The notes under the pieces were generated by a model. The model saw only the letters and a list, made by a program, of their open reading frames with translations. It was not told the origin of the DNA and did not search any database. From Candidatus Poseidoniaceae archaeon (GTDB lineage Archaea; Thermoplasmatota; Poseidoniia; Poseidoniales; Poseidoniaceae), in assembly GCA_030750665.1 (NCBI GenBank), contig JASMHR010000009.1, positions 261 through 32,479 on the forward strand: a stretch of 32,219 nucleotides of DNA, in the 5' to 3' direction. Both the position numbers and the translations under genes were made by a program. Positions 9,001 through 16,152 of this stretch are shown here, piece by piece (position 1 is the first letter of the stretch; every line of letters starts with the position of its first letter).

Positions 9001-10153
9001 ACAATGCAAAAGCGAGCCCTATCGGCATCCATGGAACCCGCTTCATATGGACGGCACCAAAATACCCGAACAGCAGACTCAGCCACAACACAGCAGCCCC
9101 AGAAAGCCAATCTTCAGGCCCCAACTTCAGCGGGCCTAGATGCATTGTCAGATCCCCACCAGTCATCCACGCCATGGCGATGAGTGCAGCAGCGACAAGC
9201 CCAAGAGATGCTCTCTCGATTATCGCCTGAGCATCCTTCAACTGTGGCGATATCGCAAGAAGACCTTGAGCGAAGATGATGAAAACCATCAGCGACAATG
9301 CACTTCCAGTTCCATCATTTACCAACTCATAGATGATTGGCATGAAGGAAGCAAGCACAGCCACTACTGAGAATACAAGTGTTCGATTGCTCTGAATCCC
9401 AATCCACATCCCTAGAATGCTCAGAACAACCAATGAAATTCCCAGTTCATAACTCACCCCACCGTTAGACCAATCTATCCATGTTCCAAGTCCAACAATC
9501 AACAATCCGAATGGAGTGATGGCAGCGACGAACCATGACAAGATTCCGGTTCCAGTCTCCTTGATCTTGAGATACCACCAACTTGCTATTCCAAGGAGGA
9601 CTGCCGCAGCAGCGTGAACAACAATGCCCATAGATCCTGGGACCCATTCCTCATCGGCAAATGGCCTTGCATCATCCACCAGCCAAGAGAAGCCTAGGCG
9701 ATCGGGATCAGCAGCGAAAGCCATTCCCCATCTAAGGAACCAAAACAAGCCAGCAGCACCAAAGAACAATCCCATTCCCAAGAGATAATCGTGCATCGTA
9801 GCCAATTTACCGTGACTGCGTCGTTGGCGCTCAACCACCCAAATGAATGCAGAAGCCGTTGCAAGTCCTCCAATTCCAAGCATCAAGAATCGTTCATTCG
9901 TCTCACCTTGGGTGAAAGCGATGTAGAATAAACCGCCCCATAGTCCCATCATAGCAACTCCGAAAAGCCAGAATTGTGCTAATCTCTCGACCAGAGGAAT
10001 AGGGCCGGTCAGTGGTAACTGGACAATCTCATCTGCTGAAGGTGCGGCTATTGAAGGATTGAGAACCCCAGATGGAATGGCAAGATTTCCACTGGCTGCT
10101 GAAATGCGTTTCCGAGGTTTGGGGCGACTTGGGGGGCGGCTTGGCGCAGGCAT
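6044..10153 (-). CDS. Giant polytopic membrane protein with acidic C-terminal tail, function unknown
   Basis: About 1369 residues. The N-terminus (residues 1-40) is Pro/Arg/Ser-rich and basic, probably cytoplasmic. From about residue 50 to 1190 there is an almost unbroken run of hydrophobic segments, by eye well over thirty, with short loops and many Trp residues. Then comes a strongly acidic region (about 1200-1290) with short EEPIE-type repeats, and a final compact segment of about 80 residues containing NECTAQVIDLMNGLVDVKGVGKVKLND. I recognise no catalytic motif; it recalls the large multi-pass DUF2339-type proteins only in architecture. The frame continues to a TTG at 10171; the ATG at 10153 is preferred. 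It lies 55 bases downstream of the subtilase gene on the same strand, suggesting cotranscription. The frame is intact over 4.1 kb, so the gene is certainly coding. Confidence 0.88.
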   Translation of the reverse strand: MPAPSRPPSRPKPRKRISAASGNLAIPSGVLNPSIAAPSADEIVQLPLTGPIPLVERLAQFWLFGVAMMGLWGGLFYIAFTQGETNERFLMLGIGGLATASAFIWVVERQRRSHGKLATMHDYLLGMGLFFGAAGLFWFLRWGMAFAADPDRLGFSWLVDDARPFADEEWVPGSMGIVVHAAAAVLLGIASWWYLKIKETGTGILSWFVAAITPFGLLIVGLGTWIDWSNGGVSYELGISLVVLSILGMWIGIQSNRTLVFSVVAVLASFMPIIYELVNDGTGSALSLMVFIIFAQGLLAISPQLKDAQAIIERASLGLVAAALIAMAWMTGGDLTMHLGPLKLGPEDWLSGAAVLWLSLLFGYFGAVHMKRVPWMPIGLAFALFLIPHPSNQAAWALTLIMLPYLLWKPDSRKWVRQATFCSAAFAFLVVDWMSHAQHNSGMEFWGTIETNLIHVIPLALLAIGEWARRIERISGNAFRVAMVLVVLSPSMLIEANNTVPWAFSAYLLVVAAEATSKPAEGLQQRKDASMTILTSLGLTTMLAAFGRLELNWSFMPELEGFNLVLVIIAAVYYALGKNSKVEELDIGHFNSWAVKSGAQTPVFNPESGILTVPAVEEEDPENPEWLGKGWGSFARVSLIGPLILFGIALASVNGSALLEEWWIILLAVPVALMIWELNKEEEGPAESRAIAAWALFLMALPLSLQLSNELFNVDRADRILDKSRLLFDLILISGPVAVHLTLQKRGLQDSEKSRNADIASLIGLLALAILDTTGGLVYFTMFAIVAHRTWQHRMSLLAVLAPLTLPLMGTRPAIAGGILKEMIAEGAIFDILLTQGEMLDFDVSRIVGWFGAAFSLLMLSRIIQDRRNPPEHDDERLPFIWSSFVLIVSLQALMVHSSYLLLILTTLIIILGWLAGRTEVFVFAPWAYVIAFPPALADTFPELNGSEIFSYSLLLSGLMTMLFSMLARNKSLFMYVETVAFTEEMEGSRNLMKHKTSADREYVQRYLYWSGLALFFLSFDVLYGISSVLAAIWVTYDSYKTGSKKIFLITPLFHALALANVERIATWDLGIHHIGGWVLVIDGIIFSLLSWKQWYPQWEWSEDGVEYWRWNDQMGMLGVVFFSIGVWWSTFDFSALMVALIIIVYGGSMVAIDPESAWRRAMGIASSTVGGFIALVDPDTTMGGIVMILAGLAAFIQAAMYFQRWGVGMGEITSEGGPEILAAPVVDEEEPIEEEPIESEAIVESEESAVEEELTDDEMDDMLDEFEEELEEESIPEPTLTPDEDDTPAGEEVLDMSEMSNECTAQVIDLMNGLVDVKGVGKVKLNDSMATKIRSALLNTDFSGYIPKVDFDQNGRAVLSFAPDSSLS

Positions 10154-10208
10154 GCTATCGAACTGTTTCAACTCTCTAGGAACTTAAACAATGGGCCGGA
10201 TGAAATGA

Positions 10209-12101
10209 TTATTCGACCAATTCTGCTTCTTCGATTTGATTTCGGCCAATCACCATTCCAATGGTGAACAAAATCACTCCAAGAAATGAACTGATACCCA
10301 ACCAAGCGACAGTACCGATTCCGGAAGATGACGCTGGCCCTTCTGAATCATCCAACATTTCTCCCATCAGCATGATATCTACAGTCACCAATGGCGACGA
10401 TGTTGTCCCACTGATTGCCCTTATCGAAATTGAGTGATTTCCTTGCAGTTCAATCCCCGGTAAGTGCTCCAACTGATGAGTGATGTCAGTATGTGTCAAC
10501 TCAGCTCCGGTTTGATGGTCATAAGAATGCAGATTCGCCCAATTATCTCGTAAATGATTGGACCGCCATTGAATGGTATCGACAGGCGTGTTCAATTCAA
10601 TGTCGATATGCTCACCAGGATTCAAATGGATATGATTGTCCATCATAGCAGCCGTGGTCACATTGACAGAGAGGTTGTTATTGAAAGAATAAGACATCTC
10701 GGCTGCTTCTATCAACGCTGGTTGAGCATTGACATGACCGTGCCCATAGACATTGTTCTGTCTATTCTTTGGTATCAGATCCTCGGCACAAGGCTCGTTC
10801 GCCCCCATGTAATGGCATTGACGATAGGTTGCAGTTTCCTGCATGATGTTTCGAATATCAAAAGGAGAAAGGTCAGGATTGGCCTGGGACATCAGTGCCC
10901 CAAGGCCCGCTGCCCCAGGAGTAGCCATGCTGGTTCCACTCATCGAGGTGTATCCAGAGCCAGAATTAGCAGCCACAGAATTCACACTGGAACCGACGAA
11001 AGCAATATTCGGTTTGATACGTCCTTCCTCGGTCGGACCTTGACTGGAGTAGATGGCAATCTTGGTATCTTTGTCAAGAGCCCCTACTGTGATTACATCC
11101 TCTGCACTTCCAGGTGTACCAATCTGGGCAGATACTGCGCTATTGCCTGCAGCGATGAACAGAGCGATGCCTGCCCTGACCATCTCATTGGCCATGCGGT
11201 TGACACTGTCCTCCTCACTACTGGTCCATTCTATAGCGCCTGGGCCGCCAAGGCTCATGCTCGCTGTTCGAATATTGTATTGGTAACGTACATCTACGGT
11301 CCACTGCATTCCTCCCATCACACCTGAGAAAGAACCACTGCCGCCTCCATCGAGGACCTTGACTCCAACTAGTCTGGCTTGGGGGGCGATTCCAACATCG
11401 ACGAAATCAGGAGCGCCTGTTCCTGCTGTAATTCCCCCGCAATGACTGCCATGTCCATGATCATCATATGGCTCAGTGGTGCCATTTGTTTCATCTGAAG
11501 CAGATATTGCGTCATAGAATGCAACGACTTTCGGGTCATTGGTGGAATTGTCATCATCAAGATCATCGAGTCCAACATGAAGGTGGTCAATTCCAGTATC
11601 GATTATGGCTACTGCAACTCCAGAGCCATCATAGCCTGTTTCATCCCAAGCCAGATCAACTCCATGGGCTGGAACAACATCTGCCATCTGCACCTCTAGA
11701 ATACCATCCAACTCAATCATGACAACTCCAGGAAGGTCTCTCAGAGCAAGTATGTCCTGTGTGTGTACTCTGCCACTGAGAGCATCGATCAAGTAGAGGT
11801 CCCAGCCCATTCGAAAGTCGACCTCTCTCTCCAACATCTCGATATCTTGCTGCGTAGGAGTATGGTCGAAATCAACAATGACTGGCAATGTGCCGTTGAG
11901 ATCTAGGAAAAGTGGATTATTCTGATGCAGTTCAACCATATCTCCAATTCCATCTTTGTCGCGGTCAACAGTGGTATCAACCCACCAGCCCTCTTCCACA
12001 GATTCAGCAACGGCCGCAGGAATGGTTCCAAGTACCGCAAATACGGGCAACAGCAAGAACATGATCATAGCCATACTACCAAGCGCTTTCAATCGAAACA
12101 T
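10209..12101 (-). CDS. Membrane-anchored subtilisin-like serine protease (S8)
   Basis: A 630-residue secreted peptidase. It has an N-terminal signal peptide (about residues 1-33, ending AVAES) and a short DRDKDGIGD calcium-binding-like repeat near 47. A propeptide-like region of about 100 residues (VIVDFDHTPTQQD to GVVMIELD) precedes the S8 catalytic domain. The triad is complete: Asp168 in IIDTGID, His217 in DHGHGSHCGG, Ser391 in SGTSMATP, with oxyanion Asn320 in AAGNS. A beta-rich C-terminal region follows, then one membrane segment near 595-620 (WLGISSFLGVILF) and a short acidic tail. It would act outside the cell, tethered by its C-terminus, and may degrade proteins for nutrition. ATG at 12101 is preferred over the in-frame GTG at 12110. 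It lies between a thioredoxin-like lipoprotein gene upstream and the giant membrane protein gene downstream, all on the same strand. Confidence 0.95.
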   Translation of the reverse strand: MFRLKALGSMAMIMFLLLPVFAVLGTIPAAVAESVEEGWWVDTTVDRDKDGIGDMVELHQNNPLFLDLNGTLPVIVDFDHTPTQQDIEMLEREVDFRMGWDLYLIDALSGRVHTQDILALRDLPGVVMIELDGILEVQMADVVPAHGVDLAWDETGYDGSGVAVAIIDTGIDHLHVGLDDLDDDNSTNDPKVVAFYDAISASDETNGTTEPYDDHGHGSHCGGITAGTGAPDFVDVGIAPQARLVGVKVLDGGGSGSFSGVMGGMQWTVDVRYQYNIRTASMSLGGPGAIEWTSSEEDSVNRMANEMVRAGIALFIAAGNSAVSAQIGTPGSAEDVITVGALDKDTKIAIYSSQGPTEEGRIKPNIAFVGSSVNSVAANSGSGYTSMSGTSMATPGAAGLGALMSQANPDLSPFDIRNIMQETATYRQCHYMGANEPCAEDLIPKNRQNNVYGHGHVNAQPALIEAAEMSYSFNNNLSVNVTTAAMMDNHIHLNPGEHIDIELNTPVDTIQWRSNHLRDNWANLHSYDHQTGAELTHTDITHQLEHLPGIELQGNHSISIRAISGTTSSPLVTVDIMLMGEMLDDSEGPASSSGIGTVAWLGISSFLGVILFTIGMVIGRNQIEEAELVE

Positions 12102-12166
12102 GGCTTCCACTGTTCTTCTCCCTAACGGAAGTGGTCATCAACATACCGCACACAAGTGATGATGCT

Positions 12167-12661
12167 TCAAGCCTGATTCAAGAACTTCAATATCTCATCA
12201 TGATCAGTCAAGTCACCTTCGTGGATATCGATGATGTTTCCATCTTCATCAATCAGAAATATCGTTGGTATCGCACTGACCCCAAGAACCTCAGATAACT
12301 TTGAACCATCCATGAATGGCGCTATGAGGTCTTGAGTGGAGTTTGATTCATTGACGGTTTGATGCCAAGTTGAAAGCCCATTCATATCTTCTTCCTCAAT
12401 GCTCATTATTAGTTGATCAGTATCACCGATTGCATCGGAGATGTTGTGCATAGACTTGTAGCAACGTGAGCACCATGATGCAGAGAAATAAATGAGATAA
12501 TCAGCTCCTTTCATATTGGTATTGGAATATTCATTGCCATCATCAGCAGTGTATGAGAACTCATCCAATGGAACTCCGGCATTTTCATCTCCAAGGCACC
12601 CTGGAGCAACAAACATGATTGAAAGAAGAACTGCCAATAATGGCTTGAACTTCAAATCCAT
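12167..12661 (-). CDS. Thioredoxin-fold (TlpA-like) lipoprotein
   Basis: A 164-residue extracytoplasmic thioredoxin-like protein. The leader is followed by a lipobox APGC, making Cys22 the likely lipid attachment site. The thioredoxin domain has FSASWCSRCYKSM with a CxxC pair at residues 64-67 (CSRC) and the cis-proline segment SAIPTIFLIDEDG with Pro132, which is the TlpA/peroxiredoxin-like pattern. It would reduce or shuffle disulfides on the outer face of the membrane, possibly for the secreted cysteine-containing proteins nearby; that target is inference. It is the first gene of a minus-strand run, ending 65 bases before the protease. It starts in an 87-base divergent gap, shared with the molybdoenzyme operon, that contains two perfect inverted repeats. 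Confidence 0.88.
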   Translation of the reverse strand: MDLKFKPLLAVLLSIMFVAPGCLGDENAGVPLDEFSYTADDGNEYSNTNMKGADYLIYFSASWCSRCYKSMHNISDAIGDTDQLIMSIEEEDMNGLSTWHQTVNESNSTQDLIAPFMDGSKLSEVLGVSAIPTIFLIDEDGNIIDIHEGDLTDHDEILKFLNQA

Positions 12662-12688
12662 GGCTTGCCGAAATGAAGGTTTGTTTCA

Positions 12689-12709
12689 ATCCTTGTCACT
12701 GACAAGGAT
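12689..12709. promoter_or_regulatory. Perfect 21-base palindrome, candidate operator
   Basis: Arms ATCCTTGTCA (12689-12698) and TGACAAGGAT (12700-12709) are exact reverse complements around a single C. It lies in the divergent gap between the thioredoxin-like lipoprotein (start 12661) and the 2Fe-2S subunit (start 12749). A 10-bp perfect repeat with a 1-base centre is the form expected for the binding site of a dimeric regulator. No such regulator gene is adjacent, so function is inferred. Confidence 0.55.
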
Positions 12710-12727
12710 GAAGAACAGAGTACTTGT

Positions 12728-12744
12728 GGTCGCCTATGGCGACC
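12728..12744. promoter_or_regulatory. GC-rich inverted repeat just before the molybdoenzyme operon
   Basis: Arms GGTCGCC (12728-12734) and GGCGACC (12738-12744) are exact reverse complements separated by TAT. The repeat ends 4 bases before the ATG at 12749. In RNA this would be a 7-bp, mostly G-C hairpin over the ribosome binding region; in DNA it could be a second operator, with its centre 37 bases from the centre of the first palindrome. Confidence 0.5.
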
Positions 12745-12748
12745 GGAC

Positions 12749-13348
12749 ATGGTAGATAGAGAACATGTACAGATGTTGCCCAAACCACCTGTCTCCAAGT
12801 GGCAGGCAGAAGTGAATGGGCTGAAGAGCGAAATATTGGTGGAATCAAATGCGATTCTGCTAGATGTCCTACGAGACAAAGTAGGTACACTGGGTGTGAA
12901 AAGAGGATGTGACATGGGCACCTGTGGCTGTTGCTCGGTCCTTGTCGATGGTGAACCACGGCTTTCTTGCTTGATGCTTGCAGAAGAAGCCAGAGGTCGT
13001 TCAATAACAACTGTTGAAGGGTTGGCGGATGGACACCATCTGCATCCAATCCAGACTTGTTTCGCTGAAGCCGGAGGTTCACAATGCGGTTTCTGCACAC
13101 CTGGTTTCCTAGTGGTCTGCTCGGCTCTGCTTGAGGAGAATCCAGAACCAAACAAAAATGAGATCAAAGATGCCATTGAAGGCAACCTTTGCCGCTGCAC
13201 GGGATATCAGCAGATTGTTGAAGCGGTTGAGATGGCAGCGGAGATCAAACGTTCTGACGAATCCCCATCCAATCTCACCACTCCTTCTTCTGACCCTCAT
13301 CCTGTTGGTCCTGATGAGCCGAGCCTACCGCCTGGAGATGCTCGTTGA
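12749..13348 (+). CDS. Molybdenum hydroxylase 2Fe-2S subunit (HcrC/CoxS-like)
   Basis: A 199-residue iron-sulfur subunit of the xanthine dehydrogenase family, carrying electrons between the molybdenum and flavin subunits. The plant-ferredoxin-type cluster motif is complete: Cys54, Cys59, Cys62 and Cys74 in CDMGTCGCC...C. The second, alpha-helical cluster motif is also complete: Cys113 and Cys116 in QCGFCTPG, Cys148 and Cys150 in CRCTGY. The last 30 residues are a Pro/Ser-rich extension (SDESPSNLTTPSS...) not usual in the family. Start at 12749 gives a short N-terminal extension; the in-frame ATG at 12773 is an alternative that would place the upstream hairpin further from the start. The stop overlaps the TTG at 13345, and the Mo subunit ATG follows 12 bases after the stop. 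First gene of a three-gene operon. Confidence 0.92.
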   Translation: MVDREHVQMLPKPPVSKWQAEVNGLKSEILVESNAILLDVLRDKVGTLGVKRGCDMGTCGCCSVLVDGEPRLSCLMLAEEARGRSITTVEGLADGHHLHPIQTCFAEAGGSQCGFCTPGFLVVCSALLEENPEPNKNEIKDAIEGNLCRCTGYQQIVEAVEMAAEIKRSDESPSNLTTPSSDPHPVGPDEPSLPPGDAR

Positions 13349-13355
13349 GAGGTGA
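13349..13355 (+). promoter_or_regulatory. Shine-Dalgarno site GAGGTGA of the Mo subunit
   Basis: GAGGTGA lies 4 bases before the ATG at 13360 and decides that start against the in-frame TTG at 13345, which lies upstream of the site. The same GAGGTGA with 4-base spacing precedes the ATG at 22365. Confidence 0.65.
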
Positions 13356-13359
13356 TATC

Positions 13360-16152
13360 ATGAGTGGGGCGCCCAGACAATCTTTCGACAAGACGCGTAA
13401 GGATGGCAAACGCGTTGCTGGTCAACAGGATTTCGGAGTCCCAGGGAGCGGCGGTTCATCCCCTCAAAGCAAACTCCAGAATATCGATAATATTCCAATG
13501 AGTCAAGGCGGCCAGAAGAAACAACCCCGCGGCCCACACGTCCATGACCAACATATCACTGGGACCAGTATCGGCAAACGGACTCCATTGGTTGATTCTA
13601 ACTGGAAGATGACTGGACAGGCGCGTTATGGCGATGATATTCGACTACCTGGTGAACTGATTGGGAAGATTCTACGTTCCCCGCATCACTACGCAACAAT
13701 CCGTTCCATCGATACCAGAGCTGCTGAAGCCCTCAAAGGAGTGGTGGCGGTTGCTACTGGCAAAGATTCTGTCAATAGTTTCGGAGTCCTCCCTGTAACT
13801 AAGGATGAACATGCACTGGCTCAGAACAAGGTTCGTCATGTCGGTGACCTAGTCGCTTGTGTTGCTGCATGCGACGAAGCAACCGCAATCGAAGCACTTT
13901 CACTGATTGAGGTGGAATACGATATCCTTGATTCAATACATGACATGGAAGATGGACTTGAAGATAGTGAGCACCCTATTCACGACCGTGGAAAGTATCA
14001 CATCGGTGAGTCAAACATCCAAAAGAGAGTGTTCCAGCAATTCGGTAACCTCTCTTCAATGGATGAGGCGGCTGCATCCAGTGAAGCGGACTGGACCTTC
14101 GCAGGATTGCATCACGGTTTCACTGAACCGCATGCAGTTGTTGCGCATTGGGACCCCACGGGACGCTTGACAGTGTATACTCCTCAACAAGTTCCGCATT
14201 ATCTACATCGTGCCCTATCATCAGTACTGGATATTCCAATGCACCAGATAAACGTCTACCGAACTTTCGTTGGAGGAGGATTCGGTGGCAAATCGGATCC
14301 ATTCCCACATGAGATGTGTGCTGCTATCCTCGCACGCAAATCTGGAAGTCCGGTTAGGATATGTTTCGATAGAGAAGAAGTATATTGGATAAATCGAGGT
14401 AGACATCCCTCACGTATCCAGATGGGGGTTCATGCTGATGATGAAGGAAGAATCGCTGGTATTGAGACTGATGCCCTGATCGATGGGGGGGCGTTCGCAT
14501 CATTCGGACACGTCACCACTTACTACAATGGTGTCCTGCATACATCTCCCTATGAAATCGGTGGATTCCATTACACTGGAGCGAGGGTGTGGACGAATAA
14601 ACCAGCCAGTGGAGCAATGCGTGGGCATGGCGCTGTCAATAGTCGATGTGCTGTTGAAGTGGGAATAGATGAGGTATCAGAAAAACTAGGCCTCGACCCA
14701 ATGACATTCAGACTTGCCAACCTTCTCCCACCCCATTCAAGAACAATCACTGGATTCCGCATTACATCCACTGGAATGCGAGAATGTCTGGCCAAAGTAA
14801 GGGAACAATCTGGATGGGATAAGAAATTCCGCAACCTACCATTCGGACGCGGCATTGGTGTTGGATGTGGTTTCTTCATCTCAGGTTCTGGACTGCCAAT
14901 CCATTGGGATCCTGAGAACTTCCCACATGCAACCGTTCATCTGCAATGCGATATGGATGGTGGAGTCACTGTTCACACCGGCGCTGCGGAAATAGGACAG
15001 GGCAGTGATACTGCTATTGCACAGGCCGTCTGTGAAGTTCTTGCTCTGCCTCTGGATATGATCAGGATTCGTTCACAGGAAAGTGATACCGCACCAGTTG
15101 ATCTAGGTTCATATTCCTCCCGTGTAACATTCATGAATGCCAATGCTGCAATAAGAGCAGCCATTGATTTACGAGACAAGATACTGAAAGCCACCTGGGA
15201 ACTGATTGGATATCATCCCGACCAACTGGTTCTAGGAGACCGACGCATCTACTACAAACACGACCCAGCCATTGGTGTTTCATGGTTAGAAGCAGTGCAC
15301 AAGGCTCAGGCTGACAGTGGTTCACTGATTGCTAGCGGCTCCTATAGAACGCCACCCATGGGGGGTGTCCACAAAGGTGCCGCAGCAGGATTGGCCCCCG
15401 CGTATTCATTCTCTGCATATGTCGCAGAAGTGGAGGTTGACGCTGAGACCGGATTCATCAAAGTCGTCAAGGCATGGGCTGCTCATGATTGCGGCAAGGC
15501 CTTGAATCCACTCGCTGTTGAAGGACAAATAATCGGCTCCTGCCACATGGGCATGGGTCAAGTGCTGTCCGAAGAAATGAAGTATGGACGCAATGGACAC
15601 CTGATGAATCCTGATCTCCTCGATTACAAGATCATGAGCGTGCATGAGATGCCAGAAGTGGTACCTATCATCGTTGAGAGCAATGACCCAGAGGGGCCAT
15701 TCGGTGCCAAGGAAGCAGGAGAAGGGCCACTGTTACCAATATTACCGGCAGTGTGTAACGCGGTTTACGATGCCATCGGCATTCGACCCGATGAATTGCC
15801 TTTGACTCCAGACAGAGTGCACAAGATGATTGAAAAGAAATGCAAAGAATTGGAAATAGATGACCCACTTGAATTACCTAATCCTTCTTTCGAGCCATCT
15901 GCATTGCAGCAGAAGATATCCGAAAGAGCGGAGGAACACGCTGAACGGGACCTGCAGCGTGACCTCTTGAAAGACAGAACTGCATATGTCAACGGAGTAT
16001 TGTTCGGCTTCGACCCTGAACTTCCGCTCATAGAACAGGATGAAGGCTGGAGGGAAGCAATAACTCCCGAACAAGAGGATCTTATCGAAGATGGAAAGCG
16101 TGCTGCACGGGCATGGAAACATGCCGAACGTCGACACAGGGGTGATGACTGA
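13360..16152 (+). CDS. Molybdenum hydroxylase large (Mo-binding) subunit, 4-hydroxybenzoyl-CoA reductase-like
   Basis: A 930-residue molybdopterin subunit of the xanthine dehydrogenase family. Cofactor and active-site segments are present: GGGFGGKSD near residue 305, GAMRGHGAVN near 418 (substrate-side Arg421), IGQGSDTAIAQ near 546 and GAKEAGEGP, whose Glu788 matches the catalytic glutamate of the family. DLGSYSSRVT is shared with 4-hydroxybenzoyl-CoA reductase-type enzymes. The CO dehydrogenase active-site loop AYRCSFR is absent, so it is not form I CODH. Two additions are odd: about 70 Gly/Ser/Gln/Lys-rich residues before the family domain and about 100 charged helical residues after it (family length is about 770). 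A Shine-Dalgarno site selects the ATG at 13360. The stop overlaps the next start by one base. The FAD subunit's extra cysteine cluster supports the benzoyl-CoA reductase-like reading. Confidence 0.9.
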   Translation: MSGAPRQSFDKTRKDGKRVAGQQDFGVPGSGGSSPQSKLQNIDNIPMSQGGQKKQPRGPHVHDQHITGTSIGKRTPLVDSNWKMTGQARYGDDIRLPGELIGKILRSPHHYATIRSIDTRAAEALKGVVAVATGKDSVNSFGVLPVTKDEHALAQNKVRHVGDLVACVAACDEATAIEALSLIEVEYDILDSIHDMEDGLEDSEHPIHDRGKYHIGESNIQKRVFQQFGNLSSMDEAAASSEADWTFAGLHHGFTEPHAVVAHWDPTGRLTVYTPQQVPHYLHRALSSVLDIPMHQINVYRTFVGGGFGGKSDPFPHEMCAAILARKSGSPVRICFDREEVYWINRGRHPSRIQMGVHADDEGRIAGIETDALIDGGAFASFGHVTTYYNGVLHTSPYEIGGFHYTGARVWTNKPASGAMRGHGAVNSRCAVEVGIDEVSEKLGLDPMTFRLANLLPPHSRTITGFRITSTGMRECLAKVREQSGWDKKFRNLPFGRGIGVGCGFFISGSGLPIHWDPENFPHATVHLQCDMDGGVTVHTGAAEIGQGSDTAIAQAVCEVLALPLDMIRIRSQESDTAPVDLGSYSSRVTFMNANAAIRAAIDLRDKILKATWELIGYHPDQLVLGDRRIYYKHDPAIGVSWLEAVHKAQADSGSLIASGSYRTPPMGGVHKGAAAGLAPAYSFSAYVAEVEVDAETGFIKVVKAWAAHDCGKALNPLAVEGQIIGSCHMGMGQVLSEEMKYGRNGHLMNPDLLDYKIMSVHEMPEVVPIIVESNDPEGPFGAKEAGEGPLLPILPAVCNAVYDAIGIRPDELPLTPDRVHKMIEKKCKELEIDDPLELPNPSFEPSALQQKISERAEEHAERDLQRDLLKDRTAYVNGVLFGFDPELPLIEQDEGWREAITPEQEDLIEDGKRAARAWKHAERRHRGDD

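Noticed and set aside
10554-11327. Plus-strand open frame of 257 codons
   Set aside because: Lies wholly opposite the subtilase catalytic domain, whose motifs are all intact; no family resemblance.
12652-13200. Minus-strand open frame of 182 codons
   Set aside because: Antisense to the 2Fe-2S subunit gene with its cysteine motifs; it would also cross the palindromes.
13360-16152. Form I carbon monoxide dehydrogenase large subunit
   Set aside because: The active-site loop AYRCSFR with its catalytic cysteine is absent, and the FAD subunit insertion points to an Hcr-type enzyme.
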